Assembly (NCBI GenBank): GCA_030248215.1
Contig: JASANG010002854.1
Span: forward strand, 25,663-89,662
From: Enoplolaimus lenunculus
Taxonomy: Eukaryota; Nematoda; Enoplea; Enoplida; Thoracostomopsidae
DNA: 64,000 nt
Reading direction: 5' to 3'
In this document: in pieces, positions 24,001 to 36,280 of the stretch
Position numbering within the stretch: position 1 is the first letter of the stretch
Layout: every line of letters starts with the position of its first letter
The notes under the pieces: generated by a model
Database searches by the model: none
Told to the model about the DNA's origin: nothing
What the model saw: only the letters and a program-made list of their open reading frames with translations
Position numbers and translations under genes: made by a program

Positions 24001-25823
24001 GTTTTTACAAGCGGACAAATTGAACACCTTGCTGCGATTATATTTAAGCCTAAAAGAATCATACGTTCTTAGAACGAGAGTTAACATAAAAAATCAATCA
24101 GATACCGGATATTCACAGTTATGGAGCGCAATATCATTAAACTGATTTTTATCGGCGGACATATACAACGCCTTGCTGCAAGTCCAATTGCAATTCCGCG
24201 CAAGTAAAAACTTACGTTTTTCCTACTGAATTATACAATGAAAACTTAGAGCTAACGTAGTTGATCGTGTTTAAATAAACACATACTTTTGACCGAACTC
24301 GGGTTAACATGTGGTCTTGTATCAGGTAAAATTATTATCCGGACGGTCGTTGACAAACACTGATTCCTGCTGTAGTCACCCGAATAAGAGGGGGACTGAT
24401 ATTTATTTGGCCTCTTCAGAGGGCACCCACCCTTGTTATTTGGTTACGGACTGTTATTTATTTTCAGCCAGCCCTCCGCCACCCACCCTTCCTTCTGATA
24501 TATATCCGGTATTGCAGCTATCCGTTGAATTAAACGTTGTCTGCCTTGCATCAAAAGATTGAGGGATAATGCAAGTTATACCTTGGAATGTTACTTTCAA
24601 AAATTAAGTGTGCTTTAAAGTAGTTTTGAACCCAAGTTTATTTGGTCCTCTAGTCATTAATGCGCTACATTGACATTTATGGACTCTCATTATGGTTTAG
24701 AGACTCTATACGCATACGGACTCTTGCCAGAAGCAAGATTGCTCTGTTATTCACAGTACGGTTTTCTTGAATGCTGAAAACCTTTGAAACGGTTTCATTA
24801 CTTTCTAAACCATCCTGAATTTTAAAAAAACGGAGTAGCTGACATAGATAAAGCAATGGTGCAGTGTACACATATATTTCCGAAGTTCACATTTAGTCCA
24901 ACGTATGTCGTATAGGCCTCATATACCAAAAGAACGTGGTCAATTCATGACTTCTTACTGCAAATAGTAAAAAGCCAGTCGTCCCTCTACTTTTTTGACA
25001 TGCGGCGTCCGTGTCCCGAGATTGGCCTTTGAGGACAATAACTTGTTAAATTACAAGTTCAAAATTATAACCGATTAAACTATGCAAATTTTGTTTTGAT
25101 CAACTTAACCAGTTTTTCAACTAAGATTTTAACATTTAAAATCGTCTAAAAACTTATTGTGTTGCTTTGACCAAAATTCCTAAGTATGGTACTAAATACT
25201 CGGAAATTGTTTTGTTCGTGTTAGCATATTCTGACCAAGCGTTACCAAAGTTTGATGAAAATATTGACTCGCTACGTCCAGCGATTTCGGTCTATATATG
25301 GTTTTGCAGTTTACTTGATAGGCGTCTAATGACGTATATGTATTCATCGTTATCTTTACTGGCGGATGCAGAGGGCTCCCAAGTCTAGGCCCCAACTAAA
25401 ATCAAAACTAAAATTTTGTCATAATTTATTAATGAACTTGCGTTTGGTGTCTGTTTTGCTTGCATGCAAGCGTTTTTCACTATTACCTAATGTTCTGCTT
25501 CCCCATCAAAAGTTTCCGAATCCGCCGCCTGATTTTCGAAGCAATCAGCTCAGCAATATTATATAGTAAATTTTCAGTACTACGTCGCGTCGGATTATTT
25601 CGCAGCGGAACGCGAGCTTACAGTGACGCCGCTGGCTGAAGAAATGAAACCGCTTTCGTACAATCCAATCGATGATCGATCGCTTATCTACAAAATATCG
25701 TCGACCAGCCAGCAATGGCCAGTATTTGCAATGTGGGCGATTTCATCAAATCTGTTGTTATCAGCAATTTGGACTATATGTGCAACGCTCGCGGGAACGC
25801 GTTTAAAGTTTGATTTAAACTGA
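21077..25823 (+). CDS. Claudin/CACNG-like four-pass membrane protein, complete
   Basis: Three exons, 21077-21313, 22377 (or 22383)-22721 and 25578-25823, all join in phase 0 with CAG|GTATTA, GAG|GTATGT and TTTTCAG sites. I chose ATG 21077 (AAAATGG context) because claudin-type N-termini are short; an in-frame ATG at 21026 would add 17 residues. Segment 1 is LLASIASICVSIAVISSSQW followed by FRVDV, the usual Trp after the first membrane pass. Exon 2 carries QIIITAFFACMLATLIAIVC and IAPLCASILLVVASILMGV. Exon 3 carries WPVFAMWAISSNLLLSAIWT and a very short cytoplasmic end. The first loop contains an NGS glycosylation site. The break after LWHVLCE corresponds to LWHKSIE in the gene at 4177. I infer a junction or channel-auxiliary type protein; the exact subfamily is open. 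The introns hold several dispersed repeats. Confidence 0.8.
21700..21995. repeat. Dispersed element end, CCGTTTCCGTTATTTCGATC type
   Basis: This intronic block is a diverged copy of 38370-38625: both contain GTGAACATTTGCACGTCT and AATTGTGTTGGCAGAAAA, then CCGTTTCCGTTATTTCGATC. It ends TATCCGTTTACACTCTGCC, similar to the CAGGGTG end of the element at 37840. Confidence 0.7.
23117..23258 (-). repeat. Copy of the ACTGTAGTGACCCGAATAA repeat
   Basis: Read on the minus strand it gives ACTGTAGTGACCCGAATAA, then a block of Gly/Pro-codon-like GC-rich sequence ending in ATATCCGGTA. Other copies lie at 15335, 24358, 31010 and 36155. Confidence 0.65.
24358..24735 (+). repeat. Longer copy of the ACTGTAGTGACCCGAATAA repeat
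   Basis: It starts CTGTAGTCACCCGAATAAGA. It continues through TATATCCGGTATTGC and TTTATTTGGTCCTC to GGACTCTCATTATGGTTTAG, and the same order is seen at 31010-31400, so the element is at least 380 bp long. No terminal inverted repeats are obvious. Confidence 0.65.
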
Positions 25824-25856
25824 TTTTTTTATTGTCTACAATATATTTGAAAATTT

Positions 25857-26070
25857 GGTTCATGTAAATATCAGGGGCGGATTGTTTTTCTGCCGGACTA
25901 CAATAGATTAAGCTTAAGCTTTAGACTAATATTTTACATAGGATAAATAATCTTAGGCTTAGGTATAAGGTCATTTTTATGCTTTGGCATAGGCTTAAGC
26001 TAAGGCTATGACTTAGGGTTTGGAGTATGCTTACACTATACTGGTACGCCCTTGTTCTTAAACATTGGAC
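25857..26070. mobile_element. hAT-like MITE with perfect 8-bp duplication
   Basis: The element runs from GGTTCATGTAAATATCAGGG to ACATTGGAC and is flanked on both sides by GAAAATTT (25849-25856 and 26071-26078). The interior holds many degenerate CTTAGG/CTTAAG words. An 8-bp duplication plus CAGGGGCGG-type subterminal sequence fits the hAT superfamily. There is no coding capacity. Confidence 0.85.
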
Positions 26071-26112
26071 GAAAATTTTATCTAGTATAATTCTAAATTC
26101 GTGTGCAGCTGT

Positions 26113-26330
26113 GTTGAACGTTTTTCTGCGGGACTGCAATAGAATAAGCTTAAGGTTTAGACTAATTCTTTGCTAGGCTTAGGCTTAGGTATAAGCGCAT
26201 TTTTACGCTTAAGCGTAGGCTTAATCTAAGGTTTTTGCTTATGCTTAGAAATATGCTTATACTACTGTTACGATCTTCCTTTATTTGGCCAAAATTTATA
26301 TCTAGGATAATTCTAAATTTGTGCGCAGCT
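26113..26330. mobile_element. Second, tandemly duplicated hAT-like MITE copy
   Basis: Starts GAACGTTTTTCTGCGGGACT and ends TTATTTGGCC. The flank ATCTAGTATAATTCTAAATT at 26080 recurs, slightly diverged, after this copy at 26300. The element and its flank were therefore duplicated together, not inserted twice independently. Confidence 0.65.
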
Positions 26331-26763
26331 GTATAAATTTACGATTCAATGGTTTTGTATGAATGCATTTGTTGTCACGAGCTCCTTTGCATCGACTGAA
26401 CTGAGGTCGCTGTGTCACCAGTTTGCATAATTATCCGATGCAACATACCTGAAAATATACTCATGTGTTTATGGTGAATAACACAGTCGTGCAATTTAAG
26501 TAGGCTCGTAGCTAGTCCAGTATGTTAGTGTGCGTTAAAAATTTCATGAGAATGTATTAATACATCGTGACAAATATAATTTCTTATTATAAAATCGAAT
26601 TTTCTCAGTTATTTTTCTGCAGAACTTGATGCACAACCTCAAATAAAAAAATTTTGCTTAAAATAAACACTATAATAAACAATTTGATTTTGTATTATGT
26701 AGTAGCATTTTCTGGTTAAGGTCCTTGGATCCGTATTTTTTATACTTTATGTATTTACTTATT

Positions 26764-27104
26764 CACTGGGTTTCCGAAACCTTACTTAAGTACACATTTA
26801 GTACTGAAGTATGTGCTAAATAATTACTTAACCATTACGTCGGTTTTAAATCGTACTGAAGTTAAGTAAGTACTTAAAGTTACCGACAAATTTGATATAT
26901 TCCAGATTAACAGTTCAGGCATATTAATTTTGGTCTAATTAAACTTTTACTCTCATGATGCCTTCTCAATATAAAACAAAACTTTCCTTCTATGGTTGAC
27001 ATTTGGCGTTTATTTATTATTGCTCGAAAATTTTAGTATTTACTTAGACAACGATTTAAGTAATTGCTTAAGTACAGCTTAAGATTTCAGAAACCTTGCC
27101 AGTG
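26764..27104. mobile_element. Inverted-repeat element with TTAAGTAC words
   Basis: The left end CACTGGGTTTCCGAAACCTT is matched by the complement of AGATTTCAGAAACCTTGCCAGTG at the right. CTTAAGTAC-type words occur near both ends. I saw no coding capacity and no clear target duplication. Confidence 0.6.
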
Positions 27105-27314
27105 TTTATTAAAAGTTTCACGGGCCACGACTGGATACATTTGCTTGTGCATTCCACTAATCCCGATGGTAAAATTCATTTCGTGATTTTAATTCAAACT
27201 GTTTACATTTTCACACAACCTGGTATATAATTAAAACAACACAGAAATGTAACATTGTGATCTGGCTGCCGGCGCCGCCAGAATATTGGGTTGGGTTGTT
27301 CAGTTTGGAGTACA

Positions 27315-27488
27315 CAGAAAAAACGGCCCATGTATAGAAGAGGACCGGATCGCTTTCCTGCGGGGCTGTAGTACAGACAGCATTAGCGTTAGCCTAACTT
27401 CTTTGCTTAGGATTAGGCTTAGGCTAAGGAAAATGTTTATATACTACTGTTCCGACCCTGTTCATTACATTGGCCAAATAAACTTTTA
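27315..27488. mobile_element. hAT-like MITE copy with TTAGGC-type core
   Basis: Runs from GGCCCATGTATAGAAGAGGA to TTCATTACATTGGCC. The flanks GAAAAAAC and AAATAAAC match at six of eight positions. The core is TTAGGATTAGGCTTAGGC. Confidence 0.7.
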
Positions 27489-27790
27489 AACCAGCTGCCA
27501 AAGCCATAAGTTTGAATTTTTTTATACTTTGTTTTATCTACCTATATTTCCACGTTCTTGCAGGGCCCATGCTCAGTGCGATGTTATTCTTCATTTATAA
27601 TCCTTATATTTTGACTTATTCAGCTTGTTGTCTTAATGCTTAACCTATATATGAGTTTTGCCAATATGTGGTATATTACCACACCGTTATTTAAATATTG
27701 TCAAGCGTTTGAGAGGTCAATGTTTCCGGCTAAGACAATAAGGACAGGTTCTTAAGTTTACAATTTTGTAATAATATCTTTTCGGTTTTC

Positions 27791-27870
27791 GGCCCATGTA
27801 AAGATCAGGTTCGGAACGTATTTCTGTGGATGCTTATAATACTGTTCTGCCCCTGTACTTCACATTGGCC
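27791..27870. mobile_element. 80-bp minimal hAT-like MITE, perfect 8-bp duplication
   Basis: GGCCCATGTAAAGATCAGGT at the left pairs with CCTGTACTTCACATTGGCC at the right. CGGTTTTC flanks both sides (27783-27790 and 27871-27878). It lacks the TTAGGC-type core and so shows the minimal ends of the family. The precise duplication indicates a fairly young insertion. Confidence 0.85.
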
Positions 27871-28279
27871 CGGTTTTCTTAAGTATCATATAACCAGATT
27901 ACACTTATAAGCAAGAGACATGGGTTTAGCCTAAATTATTGCTTGGGAGCCAACACAAACACTTAAAACATATAGTGTGTTAATCATGTGCAGCAGGGTC
28001 CAAAACGGAACTGGTTTATACTGGAATCGGAATCAAAACTACGAATTTTGTTACAATAATAAACTCATTCACATACCGGCATTAAGATAGTTGGCCCCCC
28101 CAAACAGGTCCAACGGGGTCCTCAATAAAATGTTTTACAACTGTATAACTTCGCGTTCAGCGAAAAATTTTTTAGTTAGCCAAAATGGAGCACCAAAGGG
28201 TCGGACCCCTCAATTGGGGGGTTTTGTGGTGACGCTCATTCACATGGCCAACGCAAGCATTTATTAGTCGGTAGCAATC

Positions 28280-28400
28280 TTATAAACCAGATGTTTCGGT
28301 TATCCGAAATAGAAATTTAATTAGGAATATTCGGATAAATATCCGGTAAAAATTGTCGGATATTGGGATATGAAAGAATATCCGATGCCCATCACTGTTT
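28280..28400. repeat. ATCCGGATA-type element fragment
   Basis: Contains TTATCCGAAAT, ATATTCGGATAAATATCCGG and GAATATCCGATGCCCATCAC. The last is the inverse of the ATGGGCACCGGATATCC block near 1460. Confidence 0.5.
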
Positions 28401-31005
28401 AACATAGGTTAAAGATTATATTTAACGCCTTTTAATATGAAAAATCACCAATACCTGATGCAGGATAATGCAGCAAAACGCATCAGAAAAAACTTTGGTA
28501 CATATACCACTAAAACAACGTCGGTTCAGTTAATAGGACAACATCAACAACTAGTTTGTGGCATTCAAACTCACTGGACATTCTAATTTCAACTTATTCG
28601 AAAACGAAATTTTTCTAAAACCATTAGGGCGGACATGGCTCCGTGGCACCCCGGCCTAGCAGATAACATCCTGGGATCGCCAGTGTCTATAAGCTGTCAT
28701 GTCACTCGCTATGCTCCTTGTGACGTTTTGGCACTCAAGTCCAACGCTTCTAGCTACGGACTCTAGATAATATAAAATGAAATAATCAATTTGACAACTT
28801 CTATGCACAAGATTGTTTTGAAGCAAAGTACGCATTGGGAGTTACATCTAATGTATACACAAATTTTGGCTTTTGTTTGATTGTTTCCTTGAAATGTCTA
28901 TTCAGTTCAAAGTAAACAAGAAAATTTGTCTGATAGACAAATATAGTTGTCGGTGCTATAATACGATTTTGGGTTGTTTCAGTTATTTCCCCACTTGGCA
29001 TTCGCCCAAAATGGTCCTAATGTCACCATTTTTGCATATTTCGGCTCCTCATGACCTACCCTGATCATTTCACACCCGCATTTGTATTTTGAAAACGTCC
29101 GTTTTGTTCGGTCCCAAGGCCATAATTTAACTACACGTTCCACCTAAAAAATTAAAGCAGGTTTTATGCTAAACATTGTAATTAGTTTATTTAAGTGCTG
29201 CAATGTTTACGGGAATTACATTTTTGCTTAACTGGTATAACAATTATTGCTGAAATGACCGTGTCGTGAGCATAAATGAAAAGGCTTTTGTCTTAATCTA
29301 AAAATTTGGAAACTGTTCTGGTCCCAGTAACTCTGTGTTCTTTCGGACGTTAAAATAATTCGTCTTGGTACATTTTGTTCGCGAAGTTCACAAAAAGTTT
29401 CCCTCCTTGGTCTCAAAACTGACCTTTGGTGTGGCCTATAGTTTGCGAGGTGACGAGTAATACACCGTCGGATGGCGAAAGCCGCAGTCGTACTCTCGGC
29501 GCAGTAAGTAACAAGGGGTCGGTAGGCTGATTTGCCGTATCTGACCTACTAACTGGCTGCACGAATGCTTCCATAACAGGGCATCGACACCAGTTTTTAT
29601 TCTTTCCAGATGAGCTTGCAAACTACATTACAAGTTGCACAACTTGCACCAAGACGAAAAATTGCACGTCTTAAGAATCTGTGTTGGCAAGAGTTTAAAG
29701 ATTAGAACTTATCAATTTCACCAGTGTTAGTCCTGCATGTTTCAATGCACACGGATTTGCGTTAAAACACTGAATGCGATGTTCGGAGATTGGCAATATT
29801 TCATGCGTTTAGCAAGCATCGCCAAATGTATACATGCTTTCGGGGTTCCAAAAATATTGTGTAATGTCGCATAAAAAATTAGCAATGAACCATATTGCAG
29901 TTAAAAAATTCTAGCGTAGAGTTTGTCACCATAGCAAAGAGTGTCAACAAATAGTTTTGTATCAAAAACACATTTTCTTTGTAAATTGCGTGAGCGAAAA
30001 CAGCAGTCACCGCCAGCATAGCAAGGTCGATTGCACCGTCACACTAAATCGTCTTCAGGATATCTCGCTGATATAAATCTCGCCTCACCACGAACAGTGT
30101 ATTAAAAGGTTGAGCTACAGGTATAACAACAATGTTGTGCAAATTCCGCATTCTTTCGTGTTTTTCAATCTCTTATATTTTCAACGATGATTCTATTGTT
30201 AACCGTGTTACAACTTCCTACCTTACAACATAAATTAGTTCATTTTGATTACTTTCATCTATATAATTGTGCAATTTAATATTTCACTCGTAATGAAGGG
30301 AATGTTGAACACAAAATATTTTGACATTTATGACTATGGAGGGTAGTTGGCGTAATTTTCAAGAAAGTTTAATGAAAATTTTTCAGTTACTGTCTTTGTG
30401 TAATTTTTTTCTGTACACTGTTTATAAATCTTCTACTAGCAACGTTCAGAAAGGATCAATTTAAGCCTTTCTGCTGCTAGAATTCCGTAAAATTTGACGT
30501 ATGATTTGTTATTTTGGGCAAACTCCATTGTCTCTGTTTTAATTAGTTTTAACTTTATTCCTGGAACTGATTTAAGATTAGTGATATATATACATACATG
30601 GTATGTTACGTTATCAAGAAAGGATTTGGAATAAATAACTTGCCTTGTTGTGTCAAAAGGTATTTGACGTGGTTTGACAAAGATTATAAGATTATCGTAA
30701 TATGTTTTTAACAAATTCTGTTATAATATCAAGTGTCGAGTTTACGCCTCATTCACTTGTGAGCAAGTTTGTACATTAAGTCTTGTAATCGCAACTTTTG
30801 TATCTGAAAGTTGCAGCTACAACTAGCTTGTTGTAAGTTTTTGCAGAGAGAACGTGTGGCTGTAAGAAACTTGGCTAAAGAAGTTTAAGCCGGTAGTGGT
30901 TGGAAAGCATGGTACATGAAAGAATATTTGAAACATGTATGAAGAAGCTATATTGACTTGTAAACGGAACGTCCTACTTATCAATATATAAGTACTAGAA
31001 ATAAA
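28400..31005. other. Intergenic, no gene supported
   Basis: A somewhat GC-richer patch at 29420-29600 gives a 61-codon minus-strand frame, but without splice sites or recognisable motif. The rest is AT-rich and unremarkable. Confidence 0.4.
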
Positions 31006-31009
31006 TACT

Positions 31010-31400
31010 GTAGTGACCCTAATAAAGGGGCGACTAATATATCTTTTGCTTCTCCAGGGGCACCCCGACCCTATCATTCGGTTATGGACTGTTATTTATT
31101 TTTACTTTTAACCCGCCCTCCGCCGCCTTTCGTTACTGATACATATCCGGTATTGCAACTTTTCGTTGAATTAAACATATGTTTGTCTAGTGTAAAAAAA
31201 TTGAGAGATAACGCAAGTTTGTACTTAGAAACGCACTTTCAAAACATAAGTATGAAGTTTCGAACTGAACTTTATTTGGTCCTGGAGTCAGCTATGCACT
31301 GCAATTAGGAATGATTGACATTAATGGACCCTAATTCGGGTTTAGCGACTCTGCCCGATCACGGACTTTTACTTGGGCTACGGACTCCTATTGACTGGGA
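31010..31400 (+). repeat. Copy of the ACTGTAGTGACCCGAATAA repeat
   Basis: Colinear with 24358-24735 from CTGTAGTGACC to the GACTC...CGGACT part, with many substitutions. This is a second long copy that fixes the extent of the family. Confidence 0.65.
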
Positions 31401-34400
31401 CTCAAAATGAGAACCCAACCCCCCACCGAGCACTTACTAGTCTTTAGAAAGTGCAGAACTTTGAAGCTGGTATATGCTCATTTTTTATCGTTACTTCTGG
31501 TTGTAGCAGGTAACAAGAGTAAAAAAACTTGAAAATTCCTGCATAATTTTTTCTTAACATTGCTATTGTTGAAAACTTCGTTAAAGAAGCATGTGGGGTT
31601 TGACATGAGTTTGTATTAAGACAAAAACCTTTCTAGGTAAGTGCACAACTTTTTGCCATGGAGTGGCATCCTGTGAGTCCCCTCTCGCTACAGGTCGTTT
31701 CTCAGTGTTATTCGCCTTTGCTTCTGAGTTTACTATAATTTATTTGTATTATTCGCTAAAGTCATGAGCCTCAAGATTATGTAGTTTAGATTGTTTTACT
31801 TACCTAACGTCTGCTTCATTTTCCTCGTTCTAAATATTATATTGTGTACGATTTTTTACCGGAATAAACAAAGATATGAGCACCGTCGGCACTCATTTGC
31901 GTATTTTTTCCGCTTTCTAATGATTTTGATCGTATGACTGGCTAATGTATTTGTTTAAAGCTTCTCGGATTGCGAGGCTTGCACACGCTGCTTTGTGGTA
32001 TTAGTTTCATGACCGCATGGGTTAGTCTGAATTTGTAACTAGTAGTCAAGGTAGCGGAGCGGCAATATGTGCGACATTAACTCATTTCTTAGAAAGCACT
32101 GATTTGCATATGTAATTGTTTTTCTTTAAGATGTAATGTGAATGGAAAACCGAAATGGAACTGTGCCCAAATAACGTATTTTCGGGTTCTCGCTTCAAAG
32201 ATATAGATAAATTTTGGTTGTAAGATCCGCTTGCAAGTGCCAGATTTTTTCCATGCCATATTTTTACATCACTGCCAAATTTTACCCCTTTGTCATATTT
32301 TTCTGATTTGCCATATTTTTAAACTATTTTAGCACATGGAAAGTGCTATTTTTCGACCTTAACTTGGGGAAGCATAGTTTATTTTGGAAGTTTTGTAATT
32401 TTAATGCTACTTTTCCTGCCCACAAGGTATTTATCCATATGGTTAGCGGCATATTTCAAAGAGCATCGTCGAATTTGCGAACACTTCTGTAAAATTCAGG
32501 CGAAAGAGATGGCTTGAGTTGGTTCTATATTGCAGTTTAAGGTAATTCCAATATGAATTATTCGAGAACAAACTGGTTTCTTACAACGGCCAATGCCACA
32601 GTTTTAAACCGAGTACTAGGAACTAGAATACATGAAAACAACAGCCTTTTAGAATTGAATGTCCTCTATACCCATATATAATGATCACTTAGTCTCTCAG
32701 AGAACTACGTTGACAGCTATGAGTTAAAAGAAGTGCTTACACAATAAAACCTAAATTTCAGAAACTTAAATTTCGGATATCCAGATGTGAAAAACGTAGA
32801 TACTCATCGCATGTTTCAGAAGACGAATCAATAACTTTGTTAGTGTGTTGTACTATCCAGTTGACATTCGGTTCTGCTTCCGGTAGAAAATCCGGCTTTG
32901 GTTTCGGTATTTCACATTTCGACATACGATCCTACCCTGTTCGGAAAAGGTGTAAACATGACAAAGAGGAACATATGATATATATGCCAAAAATTGCAGG
33001 GGACAATGTTGCACTCCGAAGAAGGAAATATATGGTAAGGGGGAATGCAAATATGGTATGATACCGGAAGCGTGGTTTATTCAAATTTTTGACCCTTAAG
33101 TAATATAAGTAGTCTGAGATTGCTGCATGATTTCAAAGCAGGGTTAAGCGGAAACGCTTTTGCAAGTCAGCTGTGCAAAATAAAAACCAAATATGTACAT
33201 TCTTCGCAATCAACAAATACGAATACACCATCTTTCCACGATGGACATCCTCGCTATTCTTCCACTTTTATACAACATTATTCTTAACGATAACTTAATA
33301 GCAGTGTCTATGCCCGACAGAAGTTATTGCAAATTAGGTTTCCCTGTCGGAATGCCGATGTGTGTACCTCAGCATACAAACATATCTTCTATGTAACTTA
33401 ATCTCACCTAATTATACAAGGTTATTGACTCAACGATGCGACATTCTTTGAATATTTATTTGTAACTTCTGTTCAAGCCAAGTTCGTTCCAATGTTTACT
33501 GTTCATTGAGTTTTCTCAATTATGCTACAGCTATACACCTTGGGCAAAGTTGTAGGTATTGACATAGTATACATATGTACTTGAAGTTTCTTTCTTCATT
33601 TCATTGTACTGTTTAAATTAGTTTCAAACATCAAACTGGATACCCGGTTGCAGAATGTTAAGGGCAACAAATATGTATACGACACAAATACATCAATATT
33701 CAACTAATTCGTCGAAATGTCTAAACTGTATGTAAACTTGCTATACTTTTCTATGCAAACATTTCTCTAAATTATTAAAAATGCAAGTCAAAGTTTTCAA
33801 ATTGCTAATATCAATCGATGAATACCTTAAAAATATAGTAATTTCCGGCCCCTGCAGTGAAGAAACACAAAATGCTTCCAGATGCTAACACCACGAAGAC
33901 TATGCGAGGGAAGTTTGTTCTGCGTATATATTCGTCTCTGCTGCATGTAACTGACCCTTTTGTTGCGTAGCTTTACCGAGCTAAAGTTGTATAATTTTTT
34001 GTTTGTGTGTCATGGTCCCCGGTGGTTATCCAAGAGAAAGCCATCCGGCGTAGGCAATATAAAACGGATAAAACCAGGTTTCGCATTTAGGTTCAGCATT
34101 AAAATAGCGTTTGAATACTCGCTTCCGAGTTTTCGCTCCACTATAATATTTTCCGTGGCCCGCCTTTACAAATTTTTTAATCAGCCACAGATCACGATAT
34201 TAAGTTTTAGCAGTTTTAGTAATTCGTTTTGCAATTATGGATAAACAGGTTAATATCTTAACATTCGCTTAAATTCTAAAACTTCTCAGCAGTAGTTCAT
34301 ATAAGCATGAGACTATCTGCTGAATTTTATAATTTTGGAATGTTGTATATAGGATTTATTATTTCACGTGCAAAAATTTGTTTTTCAATGTCTTAAGTAC

Positions 34401-34602
34401 CAACAATTTTTCTTTCGATCACAAATTGTGAATGAAATTAACAGTCAGCCTGATATCGACCATCGCCTATAATTAGCAGAACCTGTGCTGAGTTCTGGCC
34501 CTATTGTGCGATAAATACCATAATCTCATTTGCAGAAGTTTTTGGGCTTCAATTTTGCTTCCGTAAAAGCCATTAAGAGTAAAGTTTGTGTAAAAACGCT
34601 TA
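31401..34602. other. Intergenic, no gene seen
   Basis: I find no exon with splice support. A run of TGCCATATTTTT words at 32250-32330 is a small imperfect tandem repeat. Open frames here are under 100 codons and lack protein-like features. Confidence 0.4.
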
Positions 34603-34739
34603 GGGTGGCGTTGTATATATTTTCAGTAATAAATTGCTTTGCGGTACAGAACGACTGCCACACACTAATTCACGTACGACGCTCCACGGCGCCTAACTGA
34701 GACCGAGGGCACCAAATTTGTCAGAGTACAACGCCACCC
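34603..34739. mobile_element. Second GGGTGGCG-ended MITE
   Basis: GGGTGGCGTTGTATATATTT at the left pairs with the complement TACAACGCCACCC at the right. The flanks are TTA and TCA, so the duplication has one change. The interior is only loosely similar to that of the copy at 6906. Confidence 0.65.
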
Positions 34740-35788
34740 TCACTGTCCGCTTGCATCATCTTGGAGTAAATAAAAGGCAAAGTACAGTTACTAAATAGGC
34801 AAATAACAAAGCCAGTTTATGACCAGATCAATAAATGGTTTGTTTGGCCACAAATCTATTGCCATCTAAAAAATACTAACCACATTTACTGTGCTGGTTT
34901 TGATCTGTTATTTTAAAGGTTGATTTGCAGGCCGGATTTTTACCACAGGAAGCAATTTATTTTTTAGAGCGGTAGCGTAGTGAACTCTAAATGAAATATA
35001 ACTCCTTAGGCGTGCGCCAACACCTAGACTTTGTTTTATTTTTGGTTCCACAGCTTTATATAAAGCCGAATAATTTCGTAGCTTAAATTTGCGTTCGTAG
35101 CCTTTAAAGTCATAAGCGGAAAATTGCATTGCGATTTCTAGCAAGAAATATGACGGAAACTGTGTTTATCTATGATGTTTTTACTGGTTTTGTCTGAAAA
35201 GAGCGTAAATTAGTTTGTTTTTTAAAAAGATTGCTTTGTGTCTTGAGGCATTTGTGCGGCAGTTTTGACTCCATTCATCAGGGTTTCACCAAAATTGCAC
35301 ACAAAATTACCGGGTAAATTTTTAAGTATACCTTGGTTGGAGGATAATTGGCATCTTTCAAATTTAGGTCGAAATCTGAACTAGACCTACCTACGCTCGT
35401 CGAATGTCTCAAAAATTGCGTTTGAATACCTCATACATTGGCTAACTGTAATTGCCTACATCAAAGGGCGCCTACAAGGCTGTATAGTTGCCTCTATTCG
35501 AGGATGATATAATATTAAGCTTTAGAGCTGATTAATTTTAAACTTTTAAGGCACGTTTCCAAAACGGTGTAAAGTTTATCAACTGTTGTATATACGTATT
35601 TTTACACGCAAAAATTTCGTCTGAAGATAACGTAGTTCGTTTATGAACGCTATGCCTCTATTTGAGAACAAATGCACTCCTGCGTGTTTTCGGAACATAA
35701 ATGCTGTACCATAATCGTTTCGTATACAACTCAGGGGCAACCTAAGAAATAACTCAACTATTATTATATTAAACCTCAATACCTATGC

Positions 35789-35931
35789 AGCGTTCACAAT
35801 CGCTTTTCTCCGCTGCGCACCAAAAATGTCATATGGTAGGGATAACGAGTGACAATTTTGAAAATTGACACTCGTTAACTCTACAATATGGCGTTTTTAT
35901 TACGCAGCTGAGAAAAGTTATTGTGAATGCT
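35789..35931. mobile_element. 143-bp foldback element
   Basis: AGCGTTCACAAT, then CTTTTCTCCGCTGCG, ATAT and TAACGAGTG words are mirrored as CACTCGTTA, ATAT, CGCAGCTGAGAAAAG and ATTGTGAATGCT around a short centre. The whole element can fold into one hairpin. Confidence 0.7.
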
Positions 35932-36154
35932 GTACTACCGCGTATTTTTAATTTTTATAATTGGTGGATAACAAAAAATATGTGACATGGTTTAGAACGA
36001 ACTTTGACAATATATTCAAACTAAAACTCATCATTTAAATTTAAGTGAAAGAAAACCGTCTTGTAAAGGCAAAACCAGAGAGTAAGCCAATCAGGAACGT
36101 CTATCGATTTACGATAATTAGTAAATGTCTTAATAGGAAAATGTTGTATATGCT

Positions 36155-36280
36155 ATATTGACCCGAATAAGAGGTCGACTGATTTTTATTTGGCCTCTCA
36201 AAGGGTATCCCCACTGTTATTCGTTACGAACTGTTATTTCTTTTTAGCCCGCCCTTCGTTGCTGATATAAATTAGGCATT
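36155..36280 (+). repeat. Short copy of the ACTGTAGTGACCCGAATAA repeat
   Basis: GACCCGAATAAGAGGTCGACTG through GCCCGCCCTTCG to ATATAAATTAGG. It lies about 1 kb upstream of the secreted-peptide gene. Confidence 0.6.

Noticed and set aside
29436-29621. Minus-strand 61-codon frame in a GC-richer patch
   Set aside because: No splice sites, neighbours or motif; composition alone is not enough.
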